Positions 8,003 to 17,300 of a DNA stretch of 64,000 nt are shown here, piece after piece. Position numbers and translations under genes: made by a program. This DNA comes from Stenotrophomonas maltophilia (GTDB taxonomy: Bacteria > Pseudomonadota > Gammaproteobacteria > Xanthomonadales > Xanthomonadaceae), in the NCBI RefSeq assembly GCF_001676385.1, contig NZ_LYVJ01000003.1:309849-373848 (forward strand), written 5' to 3'. The notes beneath the pieces were generated by a model. It ran no database searches. It was given only the letters and a program-made list of their open reading frames with translations, and was not told the DNA's origin. Position 1 is the stretch's first letter. Every line of letters starts with the position of its first letter.

Positions 8003-9217
8003 ATGCGACTGCTGGCCCTGACCTATGGAACCGAAGGCGACACCCGGCCACTGGTGATGCTGTGCCAGGGGCTGCGGCGGGCCGGCCATGAGGTGATGCT
8101 GCTGGCCGGACAGGGCACGCTGGGCAGCGCGCGCGATCTGGGCGTGCCGCATGCCGCACTGGAGGGCGATATCCACGATGAAGTGATGGCCCTGGTGGCA
8201 CGCGGCAACAACCCGGCCGCCGCCTCGCGCGGGCTGGCGCGGATGGCCGGCCGCCACGTGCCGGCCTGGATGGCACAGGCCGATGCGGCCGCGGTCGGCT
8301 GCGATGCGGTGTTGACCGGCGGGCTCGCCGCGCTGGTGGGCCTGAGCGTGGCCGAGCGCCACGGCCTGCCGGCCATTGGCAGCGGCATGATCCCGCTGAC
8401 CCCGAGCCGCGCCTTTGCTTCACCCTTCCTGCCGCCGGTACCGCTGCCGGGCTTCCTGCGCCGGGCCAGCTACGGGCTGGTCAACCAGGCGGTCTGGCGC
8501 ACCTTCCGCGGGCCGATCAACGCGGCGCGCGCCGCACTGGGTCAACCGCCGCGTCGCTCGCTGTGGTCCGACCTGCCGATGCTCTATGGCGTCTCGCCGC
8601 AGCTGCTGCCGCCTCCTGCGGACTGGCCGGCCGACCACATCGCCTGTGGTCAATGGCGGCTTCCTGATGCGCCCTGGACGCCCCCTGCCGATCTGCAGGC
8701 CTTCCTCGATGCCGGGCCGCCACCGGTGTACCTGGGCTTCGGCAGCATGACCGGGTTTGATCGCGAGCGCGTGGTGCTGGCGCTGCTGCAGGCACTGGCG
8801 CCTCGCCGTGTGCTGCTGTTCCCGGGCTGGGCCGGGCTGCCTGCGATGCCCTTGCCCGATCCGGTCTTCGTGCTCGGCCCGACGCCGCACGAAGCGCTGT
8901 TTCCACGCTGTGCGCTGGCCATCCACCACGGTGGCAGCGGCACCACGCACTCGGCCTGCCGCGCCGGCATTCCCTCGCTGGTGATGCCGTTTGCCGCCGA
9001 TCAGTTCTTCTGGGCTGATCGCCTGTATCGGTTGGGCGTGGCACCGGCACCGTTGTCACCGAAGCGACTGGATGCAGCAACGCTGGCGGCAGCCATCAGC
9101 TTCGTTGAAACCGACGCAACACGCGCACGCGCGGCGGCCCTGGGCGTGGCGATGAGCCATGAGGACGGGGTGGCCTGTGGCGTGGCGATGATCGAGCGCT
9201 GGTTACGGCCGGTGTAA
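8003..9217 (+). CDS. GT1-family glycosyltransferase (UDP-glucosyl/rhamnosyltransferase-like)
   Basis: Two-domain GT-B glycosyltransferase of 404 residues. The N-terminus MRLLALTYGTEGDTRPLV is the glycine-rich acceptor-domain start seen in antibiotic and sterol glucosyltransferases and RhlB-like proteins. The nucleotide-sugar motif is HHGGSGTTHSACRAGIP near residues 308-324, followed by PFAADQFFWADRL, where D and Q typically contact the sugar. There is no signal peptide. It stands alone between the IclR locus and the exonuclease, with no accessory biosynthetic gene. The acceptor (small-molecule toxin, lipid or secondary metabolite) is unknown. Confidence 0.88.
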   Translation: MRLLALTYGTEGDTRPLVMLCQGLRRAGHEVMLLAGQGTLGSARDLGVPHAALEGDIHDEVMALVARGNNPAAASRGLARMAGRHVPAWMAQADAAAVGCDAVLTGGLAALVGLSVAERHGLPAIGSGMIPLTPSRAFASPFLPPVPLPGFLRRASYGLVNQAVWRTFRGPINAARAALGQPPRRSLWSDLPMLYGVSPQLLPPPADWPADHIACGQWRLPDAPWTPPADLQAFLDAGPPPVYLGFGSMTGFDRERVVLALLQALAPRRVLLFPGWAGLPAMPLPDPVFVLGPTPHEALFPRCALAIHHGGSGTTHSACRAGIPSLVMPFAADQFFWADRLYRLGVAPAPLSPKRLDAATLAAAISFVETDATRARAAALGVAMSHEDGVACGVAMIERWLRPV

Positions 9218-9230
9218 CAGCGGCCAGGCC

Positions 9231-9740
9231 TCAGCGCAGGTGCGGAATCACCTGCGCCAGCAGGTGTGCATCCTTCAACGCGCCGTGCAGGCCGCGCTGG
9301 CTGGGAATGCGCAGGCGCTGCAGCACATCGTCCAGCTTGTTGCCCTGGCCGGGCCAGCGCCCGCGCGCCAGCTTCAGGCTGCAGGTGATGCGGCAGTGCT
9401 GGGCCAGCGTACCGGGGATGCCGGCCAGGCGCAGCTCGTTGTCCAGGAAACCCACATCGAAGGTGGCGTTGTGCGCGACCATCTCGCTGCCGCGCAGGAA
9501 ATCCAGCAGTTCGGCGGCCTTGCTGGAAAACAGTGGCTTGCCCACCAGCATCGCATCGCTGATGCCATGCACGCGCTGTGCGCCCCAGTCCACTTTGCGC
9601 TGCGGCTGCAGGTAGGTGTGGAACTGGCGGCCGGTCAGCTGGCCGTCGATCAGTTCGACGGCACCGATTTCGATCACGCGATGACCGAGCCGATGGGAGA
9701 TGCCAGTGGTTTCGGTATCCAGTGCGACGATGCGGCTCAT
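9231..9740 (-). CDS. 3'-5' exonuclease, DnaQ (DNA polymerase III epsilon)-like
   Basis: DEDDh exonuclease of 169 residues. Motif I is ALDTETTG (residues 6-13), motif II contains HNATFDVGFLD, and motif III HGALKDAHLLA has the catalytic His and Asp. It resembles the exonuclease domain of DnaQ but ends immediately after it. The C-terminal tail that binds the polymerase alpha subunit is missing, so this is probably a stand-alone paralogue used in repair or RNA/DNA trimming. The ATG at 9740 was chosen because the conserved fold begins there; the upstream in-frame stretch runs through the GTAG palindrome. Its stop is 13 bp from the convergent glycosyltransferase stop. Confidence 0.86.
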   Translation of the reverse strand: MSRIVALDTETTGISHRLGHRVIEIGAVELIDGQLTGRQFHTYLQPQRKVDWGAQRVHGISDAMLVGKPLFSSKAAELLDFLRGSEMVAHNATFDVGFLDNELRLAGIPGTLAQHCRITCSLKLARGRWPGQGNKLDDVLQRLRIPSQRGLHGALKDAHLLAQVIPHLR

Positions 9741-9787
9741 GCGTGGCGATGTTTCCCGTTGCGTGCTGTGGTCATTTTCGCATGCTG

Positions 9788-9876
9788 GTAGAGCCGAGCC
9801 CGCGCTCGGCTGACGCGCGTGGCGCGGGCTTTGTGATGCCGCCACCGGAAGCAGCCGAGCGCGGGCTCGGCTCTAC
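9788..9876. repeat. SMAG-type palindrome pair
   Basis: A GTAGAGCCGAGCCCGCGCTC element (9788-9812) and its inverted partner ending in CTCTAC (to 9876) enclose about 39 bp. The GTAG head and GC-rich stem match the S. maltophilia GTAG (SMAG) REP-like family. It lies between the exonuclease start and the LysR gene stop. Confidence 0.85.
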
Positions 9877-9888
9877 AAGTGAGCGGTA

Positions 9889-10782
9889 TCACCCCAGCGC
9901 TTCCACCACCCAATCGATGAACACCCGCAGCCGCTGGCTCATGTGCCGGTTCGGCGGGAACATTACATGCATCGGCATCGGCGGCAGCTGCCATTCCTGC
10001 AGCACCGGAAGCAGCTCACCACGCGCCACGTGCGGTTCGGCCATGTAGCTGGGAAGCGCCACCACGCCCAGGCCCGCCAGCGCTGCGGCCAGATAGGCAT
10101 TGCCGTCGTCGAAACCGACCGTGTAGCGGCCCTGCACTTCGATGCGCTCATCGCCGCGCTGTGCAACGAACACGCGTGCGCGGCCACTGCGCGGACTGAG
10201 GAAGCCGACCATGTGGTGATCGGGCCCCTCCAGCGCGCGCGGATCGGTCGGCAGGCCGAAACGCTGCACGTAACCGGGACTGGCGTGGAAACCGATCGGC
10301 AGCGCAGCCAGCGGCCGCGCCACCAATGCCGGGTCGGCCAGGGTGCCGCCACGGATCACGCAGTCGACGTTGTCGGCGATGACATCGACCTCGCGGTCAC
10401 TGACGCCGATGTCCAGCTGGATCTCCGGGTAGCGCGCCTGGAACTCCGGCAGCGCCGGCACCAGCCGCAACCGTGCGTACGGCCCCGGCACGTCCACGCG
10501 CAGGCGTCCGCGCGGTTGGGTGGCTGCGTCGCCCAGCCCGCCCTCCACTTCTTCCAGTTCGGCCAGCAGGCGGGCGATGCGCGGGTAGTAGGCCGCGCCA
10601 TCGGCGGTGACGCTGACCCGGCGCGTGGTGCGGTTGAGCAGGCGCAGCCGCAGGTGTGCCTCCAGCTGCTGCACCAGCTGGGTGACCGTGGTGCGGCTGA
10701 TCTGCAGGGTGTGCGCGGCGCGGGTGAAGCTGCCGGTTTCCACTACCCGGGCAAAGGCCCGCATTGCCTCGAAACGGTCCAT
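9889..10782 (-). CDS. LysR family transcriptional regulator
   Basis: LysR-type regulator of 297 residues. The N-terminal HTH covers about residues 1-60 (MDRFEAMRAFARVVETGSF start, RTTVTQLVQQLEAHLRLRLL recognition region), and a substrate-binding domain covers about 88-295. The ATG at 10782 gives the canonical LysR N-terminus; a GTG nine bases upstream is an alternative. It is divergent from the Rid-family gene, the classical arrangement for a LysR regulator and its target, with the promoters in the 107-bp gap. The effector is unknown. Confidence 0.92.
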   Translation of the reverse strand: MDRFEAMRAFARVVETGSFTRAAHTLQISRTTVTQLVQQLEAHLRLRLLNRTTRRVSVTADGAAYYPRIARLLAELEEVEGGLGDAATQPRGRLRVDVPGPYARLRLVPALPEFQARYPEIQLDIGVSDREVDVIADNVDCVIRGGTLADPALVARPLAALPIGFHASPGYVQRFGLPTDPRALEGPDHHMVGFLSPRSGRARVFVAQRGDERIEVQGRYTVGFDDGNAYLAAALAGLGVVALPSYMAEPHVARGELLPVLQEWQLPPMPMHVMFPPNRHMSQRLRVFIDWVVEALG

Positions 10783-10889
10783 GGCAGCCACGATTGTTTG
10801 GGGATTGCAATCAATCTAGGCCGATCATCGCGGTTTATCCAGACAGCGCTGACGGGGAGGATGGCGTTCTCTCCCACGGGACCTTCCCC

Positions 10890-11279
10890 ATGTCACAGCG
10901 TGATGTCGTTTTCCCCGCCGGCCGCCAGGCCCTGTACGAGCGCAACCGTTACTCGCCTGCGATCCGATCCAACGGCTTCCTGTTCGTCTCCGGCCAGGTC
11001 GGCAGCCGCGAAGACGGCTCGCCCGAACCGGACTTCGAAACCCAGGTGCGCCGCGCCTTCGAGAATCTCAATGCGGTGCTGGCCGCTGCCGGCTGCACCT
11101 TCGATGACGTGATCGACGTGACCGTGTTCCTGGTCAATCCGGAGAAGAACTTCGAGAAGGCCTGGGCGATCGTGCCCGAGTACTGGGGCGAGGCACCGCA
11201 CCCGACCCTGACCGGTATCGGCGTGAGCTGGCTGTACGGGTTCCAGTTCGAGATCAAGGTGATCGCGAAGCTGCCATGA
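10890..11279 (+). CDS. Rid (YjgF/YER057c/UK114) family protein
   Basis: Small trimeric-fold protein of 129 residues. The core FLFVSGQVGSREDG, the central FENLNAVLAAAGCTFDDVIDVTVF and the C-terminal FEIKVIAKLP are family hallmarks. True RidA enamine/imine deaminases carry an arginine shortly before the C-terminal strand. Here the matching segment reads GVSWLYGFQFEI with no arginine, so imine deaminase activity is doubtful and a divergent Rid-subfamily hydrolase or binding role is more likely. The start at 10890 follows the region shared with the divergent LysR gene, which may regulate it. Confidence 0.85.
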   Translation: MSQRDVVFPAGRQALYERNRYSPAIRSNGFLFVSGQVGSREDGSPEPDFETQVRRAFENLNAVLAAAGCTFDDVIDVTVFLVNPEKNFEKAWAIVPEYWGEAPHPTLTGIGVSWLYGFQFEIKVIAKLP

Positions 11280-11287
11280 CCTTCGCT

Positions 11288-11349
11288 GTAGAGCCGAGCC
11301 CATGCTCGGCTGAGCGCGCAAGAGCAGCCGAGCGTGGGCTCGGCTCTAC
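11288..11349. repeat. SMAG-type palindrome pair
   Basis: Head GTAGAGCCGAGCCCATGCTC at 11288 and inverted partner ending GGCTCTAC at 11349, separated by a short loop. It lies directly after the Rid gene and upstream of the czc operon and may act as a 3' mRNA boundary. Confidence 0.85.
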
Positions 11350-11466
11350 AGAAGCGCAGCCCGGTGGGTCGAAAGGCCCGGCCCACCTGAACGGGAGATT
11401 CCGACGAATTCCCGAAACGGCCATTGATATTGTATCCGTCGAAAACCGCTTGCTAGCCTCCCGTCC

Positions 11467-11805
11467 ATGCGCCGGATCGCCCGCCACCTTCGCTCGACCC
11501 TGCTGATGCTGCTGATGGCGGCATTCGTGGTCGTGCCGGTGGCCGACGTGCTGGCCTGTGCGGTCGAACGGCACGAGACAAGCACGGTGCATGTGGAAAG
11601 CAACGCCAACGATGCCGATGGTGACAGCGACAGCAAGCACGCCGGTGCGTGCAGCCACAACCACTGCCACCACTCCAACCTCAGCCTGCCGGCCAGCACC
11701 CTCGCCGCCTTCGGTGCGCCACTGCCGGCGCGCTGGATGAATGCCGGCGACGCGGCGACCTACGCGGTCGCCCAGGATGAATTGACGCGTCCCCCCCGGG
11801 CGTGA
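11467..11805 (+). CDS. czcI: CzcI-like metal-responsive periplasmic protein
   Basis: Small exported protein of 112 residues. Residues 1-31 form a hydrophobic signal segment (LLMLLMAAFVVVPVADVLA). The mature part carries acidic and histidine/cysteine-rich stretches (DADGDSDS, HAGACSHNHCHHSN) suited to binding Zn, Cd or Co. Position immediately before czcC, size and composition match CzcI, an accessory protein of cobalt-zinc-cadmium resistance operons. No strong ribosome-binding site is visible. The function is inferred from context plus composition. Confidence 0.72.
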   Translation: MRRIARHLRSTLLMLLMAAFVVVPVADVLACAVERHETSTVHVESNANDADGDSDSKHAGACSHNHCHHSNLSLPASTLAAFGAPLPARWMNAGDAATYAVAQDELTRPPRA

Positions 11806-11861
11806 GTTGAGCGCGTCCCGCGATCGCGGGCCTCGGTTCCCCTCACTTCCGGAATTTCTTC

Positions 11862-13115
11862 ATGTCGACCCTGACACGTCGGCCGCTGCGTGCGGCCGGG
11901 CGGGTCGTCGCCGTACTGCTGGGCCTGGCCCCGGCGGCATCGGTGATGGCACAAGCCGCCCCTTCCTATGACACCCTGCTTGAACGCCTGGACCAGCTGC
12001 CGGGCACCCGCGTCGGTACGGCGCTGGCCGAGGCCGCCGATGCGCGCGCCGACCAGGCCCGCGCGTTGCCCAATCCTTCCCTGTCCTGGTCGGCCGAGAA
12101 CGCCTGGGGCACCGGCTCCTATGGCGGCATGGGCAAGGCCGACACCGTGCTCACCCTGTCGCAACCCCTGGAGGTCTGGGGCCAGCGCGGCGCGCGCATG
12201 CGTGCGGCCCGCGCCGAAGCCCAGGCGGCGAACCTGCGCGGCGCGCAGGGCCGCAGCGACGTGGCCAGCCAGCTGGCGGTGGTCTACGCACAGGCGGAAA
12301 GTGCGCTGCGCCGCTACACCCTGGCCGAAGAGGCACTGAGTCTCACCCGCGACGACGCCAAGGCCGTCAATGCGATGGTCAGGCAGGGCCGCGAACCACA
12401 GTTGCGCGCGGTGCAGGCGCAGAGCGAAGTGGCCAATGCCAGCGCCGCGCTGGATGAAGCGCAGGCCTTCCGCGATGCTGCGCTGGCACGCCTTGCCAGT
12501 GCTGCACTGCTGGACGCGCCGGTGCATTCGATCGACGACAGCCTGCTCGACCGTGCGCCGCCGCTGCCACGTGGCGCCACCGATGTGGCGCTGGCGGTGC
12601 GCATCGCCGAAGCCGAAGCCGACGCGGCAGGCAGGCTGGTCGAGGTGGAGCGCAAGCGCGCCCTGCCCGACCTCAGCGTCACCGCCGCGCAGACCCGTTT
12701 CCGCGAAGGCGGCGAGCGTGCCTACACCCTCGGGGCCACCCTCAGCATCCCGCTGTTCGACCGCAATCACGGTGGCATCCGTGCCGCCAATGCCGAGCAG
12801 CGCGCGGCCGAGGCACGCCTGGACCAGCAGCGCCGCGACAGCGAGGCCGAGCGCCTCTCCGCGGTGGCCGGGTTGAAGGCGGCGGGCAGCCGTACCCGCG
12901 CCGCCGATGAAAGCGTGGTCGCCGCCGAAGAGGCGTATCGCCTGGCCCGCATCGGCTTCGAGGCCGGGCGTATCTCGCAGCTGGAACTGCGCAGCACGCG
13001 CAGCGCCCTCATCGCCGCCCGCGGCACCGCCGTGGATGCGCGCCTGTCGCGCGTCGCCGCGGAAATCGATCTTGCCCGCCTGGAAGGGCGCGCGCCGTTT
13101 GTGGAGGCCCCATGA
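11862..13115 (+). CDS. czcC: CzcC-like outer-membrane factor (TolC family) of heavy-metal efflux
   Basis: Outer-membrane channel component of 417 residues. A signal peptide spans about residues 1-30 (ending ASVMAQA), followed by two outer-membrane efflux protein repeats rich in Ala/Glu/Arg coiled coil (for example QVWGQRGARM-type and ADESVVAAEEAYRLARIGFE). The motif ALPNPSLSW is typical of the family. It is coupled by a four-base ATGA overlap to czcB. With czcB and czcA it forms the tripartite CBA pump expelling Co/Zn/Cd from periplasm or cytoplasm. Confidence 0.9.
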   Translation: MSTLTRRPLRAAGRVVAVLLGLAPAASVMAQAAPSYDTLLERLDQLPGTRVGTALAEAADARADQARALPNPSLSWSAENAWGTGSYGGMGKADTVLTLSQPLEVWGQRGARMRAARAEAQAANLRGAQGRSDVASQLAVVYAQAESALRRYTLAEEALSLTRDDAKAVNAMVRQGREPQLRAVQAQSEVANASAALDEAQAFRDAALARLASAALLDAPVHSIDDSLLDRAPPLPRGATDVALAVRIAEAEADAAGRLVEVERKRALPDLSVTAAQTRFREGGERAYTLGATLSIPLFDRNHGGIRAANAEQRAAEARLDQQRRDSEAERLSAVAGLKAAGSRTRAADESVVAAEEAYRLARIGFEAGRISQLELRSTRSALIAARGTAVDARLSRVAAEIDLARLEGRAPFVEAP

Positions 13116-14317
13116 CTCTCTCCCGTACTTTCCCGCTGATCGGCGGCGTGTTGCTGAGCGTCCTGCTGGCCGGCTGCGCCGGCAATGCGCAGACGCCTGC
13201 AGATGAAGGCCCCGCCGCGGCCAGGGCCGGCACCGGCGATGGCCATGGCCATGCCGCCGACAGCAAGGAGGCCAAGGCCGAATCCGCAAAGGCACCCGCA
13301 GATGCCGATGAGGGCGTGGTGCAGCTGACGCCGCAACAGATCAAGGCGTCTGGTATCGAAGTGGTCGCCGTCGGTCGTGGCGGTGGCGGCTCCACGCGCC
13401 TGTCCGGCCGGGTCGAACCGTCGGTGGGCGCACGCGCCTCGGTGGCCTCGACCGTGACCGGCCGCGTCGAGCGCGTGCTGGTCGCGCCGGGCACCGCGGT
13501 GAAACAGAACCAGGCACTGGCCATCGTGGTCAGTGGCGAAGCTGCCGTGTTCCGCGCCAATGCGCTGGCCGCGGCGGCCGAAGCCGAGGCCGCGCGCCTG
13601 GCCTACGGCCGCGACAAGGCGCTGGTCGACCAGGGCGTGGTCGCCCGCCAGGAGCTGGAAGCCTCACGTGCACGTTCGCTGGCGGCACAGGCCCAGGCCG
13701 CTGCCGCGCAGGCCCAGGCCGCCGCCAACGGTGCGGCCGATGCCAGTGGCCGCGTGCGCATCACCAGCCCGGTGGCCGGCATCGTCGGCAACGTGCAGGT
13801 CACTCCGGGTGGCGTGGTCGCTGCTGGCAGCGCGGTGGCCGACGTCGCCGACCCGGCAATGAACGAACTGGTGTTCACCGCACCGCCGGCGTTGGCGGCA
13901 CAGGTCATGCCCGGCATGAAGCTGGAAGTGAGCGTGCCGGGGGGCAGCTTCACCGCTACCGTCACCGGTGCGGCCGCCGATGTGCGGCAGCAGGGCGGCG
14001 TCGCGGTGATCCGCGCCACGCCGGTGGATGCGTCGCTGCCGCCGGCCGGTTCGCCGGTCTCGGCTGTGGTGGTCACCGAAGGCCAGGACGGTTCGCTCAG
14101 CGTGCCCGCCGATGCGGTGCAGAACGTTGATGGCAGCAGCGCGGTGTTCGTCGCCGTCGAAGGCGGCTTCAAGGCGCAGCCGGTGCTGGCCGGGCGCCGT
14201 GCCGGTGACCGCATCGAGATCCTCGGTGGGCTGAGCGGCAACGAACGCATCGTCGGTGCCAACGCCTTCCTGCTCAAGGCCGAACTGGCCAAGGGCGAAG
14301 CCGAGCACGGCCACTGA
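13112..14317 (+). CDS. czcB: CzcB-like periplasmic adaptor of heavy-metal RND efflux
   Basis: Membrane-fusion protein of 401 residues. The N-terminus ends in the lipobox LLAGC (Cys22), so it is probably a lipoprotein anchored to the inner membrane. A short His-containing tract (GDGHGHAAD) follows and may sense or chaperone metal. The core has the paired lipoyl-like halves around an Ala-rich alpha-hairpin (about residues 145-215) and beta-barrel segments. It overlaps czcC by four bases and is followed 10 bases later by czcA with a strong GAGGAGG ribosome-binding site. Confidence 0.9.
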   Translation: MTLSRTFPLIGGVLLSVLLAGCAGNAQTPADEGPAAARAGTGDGHGHAADSKEAKAESAKAPADADEGVVQLTPQQIKASGIEVVAVGRGGGGSTRLSGRVEPSVGARASVASTVTGRVERVLVAPGTAVKQNQALAIVVSGEAAVFRANALAAAAEAEAARLAYGRDKALVDQGVVARQELEASRARSLAAQAQAAAAQAQAAANGAADASGRVRITSPVAGIVGNVQVTPGGVVAAGSAVADVADPAMNELVFTAPPALAAQVMPGMKLEVSVPGGSFTATVTGAAADVRQQGGVAVIRATPVDASLPPAGSPVSAVVVTEGQDGSLSVPADAVQNVDGSSAVFVAVEGGFKAQPVLAGRRAGDRIEILGGLSGNERIVGANAFLLKAELAKGEAEHGH

Positions 14318-14327
14318 GGAGGCGACC

Positions 14328-17300
14328 ATGTTCAAGCTGATTATTGAAACAGCGGTGCGCCACCGCTGGCTGGTGGTGTTCATGGCCGCGCTGATCGCTG
14401 CCGTGGGCCTGTTCCAGCTGGGCAGGCTGCCGATCGACGCGGTGCCGGACATCACCAACCGTCAGGTACAGATCAACACGGTGGCACCGGCGCTGACACC
14501 GGAGCAGATCGAGCGGCAGGTGACCTATCCGCTGGAAACCGCGCTGGCCGGCATTCCCGGCCTGACCACCACGCGTTCGCTGTCGCGCAATGGCTTCTCG
14601 CAGGTCACCGCGATCTTCACCGATGCCACCGACATCTACTTCGCCCGCCAGCAGGTGGCCGAGCGCATGCGTGAAGCCTCCGGAGACCTGCCCGACGGTG
14701 CGTCGCCGATGCTGTCGCCGGTCACCACCGGCCTTGGCGAGGTGCTGATGTGGACGGTGGACTTCACCGCGTTCGATCCGGCCAAACTGGTCAAGCCCGG
14801 TGAAGCCGGCTGGCAGGCCGGCGAGGTCTACCGCACGCCGGAAGGCAGCCTGCTGCGTACGCCGGAAGAGCGCGCGACTTACCTGCGCACCGTGCAGGAC
14901 TGGATCATCGCACCGCAGATGCGCTCCAGCCCGGGGTTGGCTGGTGTCGATACGGTTGGCGGCTACGTGAAGGAGTACGGTGTGCATCCGGACAGCGCAC
15001 GGCTGGCCGCGCACGGCCTCGGCCTGGCCGACCTGGTCACCGCCCTGCAGCGTTCCAACGTGCAGGCCGGTGCCGGTTTCGTGCAGCGTGCCGGCGAGGG
15101 CCTGGTGGTACGTGCCGACGGCCTGGCGCTGACCACCGACGACCTGGCACAGGCCCCGGTAGCCACCCGCAACGGCGTAGTGGTGCGCGTGGCCGATGTG
15201 GCCGAGGTCGGACTGAGCCGCGCACCGCGCCTGGGTGCGGCCAGCCGCAACGGCCACGAAGCCGTGCTCGGCACCGCGCTGATGATTGCCGGTGGCAACA
15301 GCCGCACCGTCGCGCAGGCCGCTGCGGCGCGCCTGGAGCAGGTGAACAGATCGCTGCCGCCCGACATCGTCGCCGCGCCGGTGCTGGACCGCAGCGTGCT
15401 GGTCAATTCCACCATCAAGACCGTGGCCAGGAACCTCACCGAGGGCGCGTTGCTGGTGGTGGTGGTGCTGTTCCTGCTGCTGGGCAACCTGCGTGCGGCG
15501 GCGATCACCGCGCTGGTGATTCCGCTGTCGTTCCTGTTCGCAGTGATCGGCATGAACCGCTTCGGCATCAGCGGCAACCTGATGAGCCTGGGGGCGCTGG
15601 ACTTCGGCATCCTGGTGGACGGTGCGGTGATCGTGGTCGAGTCGACCCTGCTGATGCTGGGCCAGCGCCGCGCCGAACTGGGCCGTGCGCTGACCGCGAT
15701 GGAACGCCTGCGCGTGGCCGCCGATGCTGCACTCAAGATGGCGCGACCGGCAGCGTTCGGCCAGCTGATCATCCTGCTGGTGTTCGCGCCGATCCTCACC
15801 CTGGAAGGCGTGGAGGGCAAGACGTTCCACCCGATGGCGGCCACGTTCATGCTGGCCCTGGTCGGTGCCTTCCTCTTCTCCTTCACCTTCGTGCCGGCAA
15901 TGGCCGCGCTGCTGGTGCGCGAGCCCAAGGTGAAGGATGGTGATGCACATGCCGATGACGGCGAGCATGAAACCAGGCTGATCCGCATGCTGCGTGCGCG
16001 CATCGAACCGGTGGTGCGCAAGGCCGTGGCGCATCCGCGCACGGTGCTGGCCGGTGCGGTGATGATGGTGGTGGTGGGCATCGGCGCGTTCTCGCTGCTG
16101 GGCCGCGAGTTCATGCCGACGCTGGACGAAGGCAACGTGGCGATGCAGGCCCTGCGCGTGCCGTCGACCTCGCTGGAGCAGTCGCTGGCGATGCAGCTGG
16201 CACTGGAAAAAGCGATCGCCAAGCAGCCGGAAGTGGAAACCGTGTTCTCGCGCACCGGTACCGCCGAGGCGGCGATCGACCCGATGCCGACCAACATCTC
16301 CGACAGCGTGATCGTGCTGAAGCCGCGCAAGGACTGGCCCGATCCGAAGCTGGACAAGGAGGCACTGGTGGCACGCTTCGAGAAACTGGCCCGGCAGCAG
16401 CTGGGCAACAGCTTCGAGTTCAGCCAGCCGATCGAGCTGCGCTTCAACGAGCTGATTTCCGGCGTGCGTACCGACCTGGCGGTGATGATCTTCGGCGATG
16501 ACTTCAGCCAGCTGCAGAAGGTGGCCGACCAGGTGGCGCTGAAGCTGCGTGCGGTGGACGGCGCGGCCGACGTGCGGGTGGAACAGATCTCCGGCCTGCC
16601 CACCCTCAACGTGGCGATCGACCACGTGGCGGCGGCGCAGTACGGGCTGACCGCTGCGGATGTGAGTGATGCGCTGTCCACCGGCATCGGTGGTACCGCG
16701 GCCGGCAAGATCTTCGAAGGTGATCGCCGCTTCAACGTGGTGGTACGCCTGGATGACGCCTCGCGCAACGATCCGGACCAGCTGGCCTCGCTGCCGATCG
16801 CCACGCCGGCGGGGCGGGTGATTCCGCTGTCGTCGGTGGCGCGCATCACGGTCAGCGAAGGGCCGAACCAGATCAGCCGCAACAACGGCAGCCGCCGCGT
16901 GGTGGTGCAGGCCAATGTGCGTGGCCGCGACCTGGGCGGCTTCGTCGGCGAGGCGCAGGCGGCGGTGGCCGACGTGGCGCTGCCGCCGGGTACCTACCTG
17001 ACCTGGGGCGGCCAGTTCGAGAACCTGCAGCGCGCGGAGAAGCGGCTGGCCACGGTGGTGCCGGTGGTGTTCCTGCTGATCGGCAGCCTGCTGTTCATGG
17101 CCCTGCGCAGCGGCAAGGAAGCGGTACTGGTCTTCAGCTGCGTGCCGTTGGCGCTGGTCGGCGGCATCCTGGCGCTGCTGCTGCGGGGCATGCCGTTCTC
17201 GGTATCGGCGGCAGTCGGCTTCATCGCGGTCTCCGGCGTAGCGACCTTGAATGGCCTGGTGTTGATGCAGGCGATCCGCGAACGCCTGGACGCCGGTGAC

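Noticed and set aside
9889..10782. GTG start at 10791 for the LysR regulator
   Set aside because: The ATG at 10782 gives the canonical LysR N-terminus directly at the HTH; the GTG adds only three residues and has no better ribosome-binding site.
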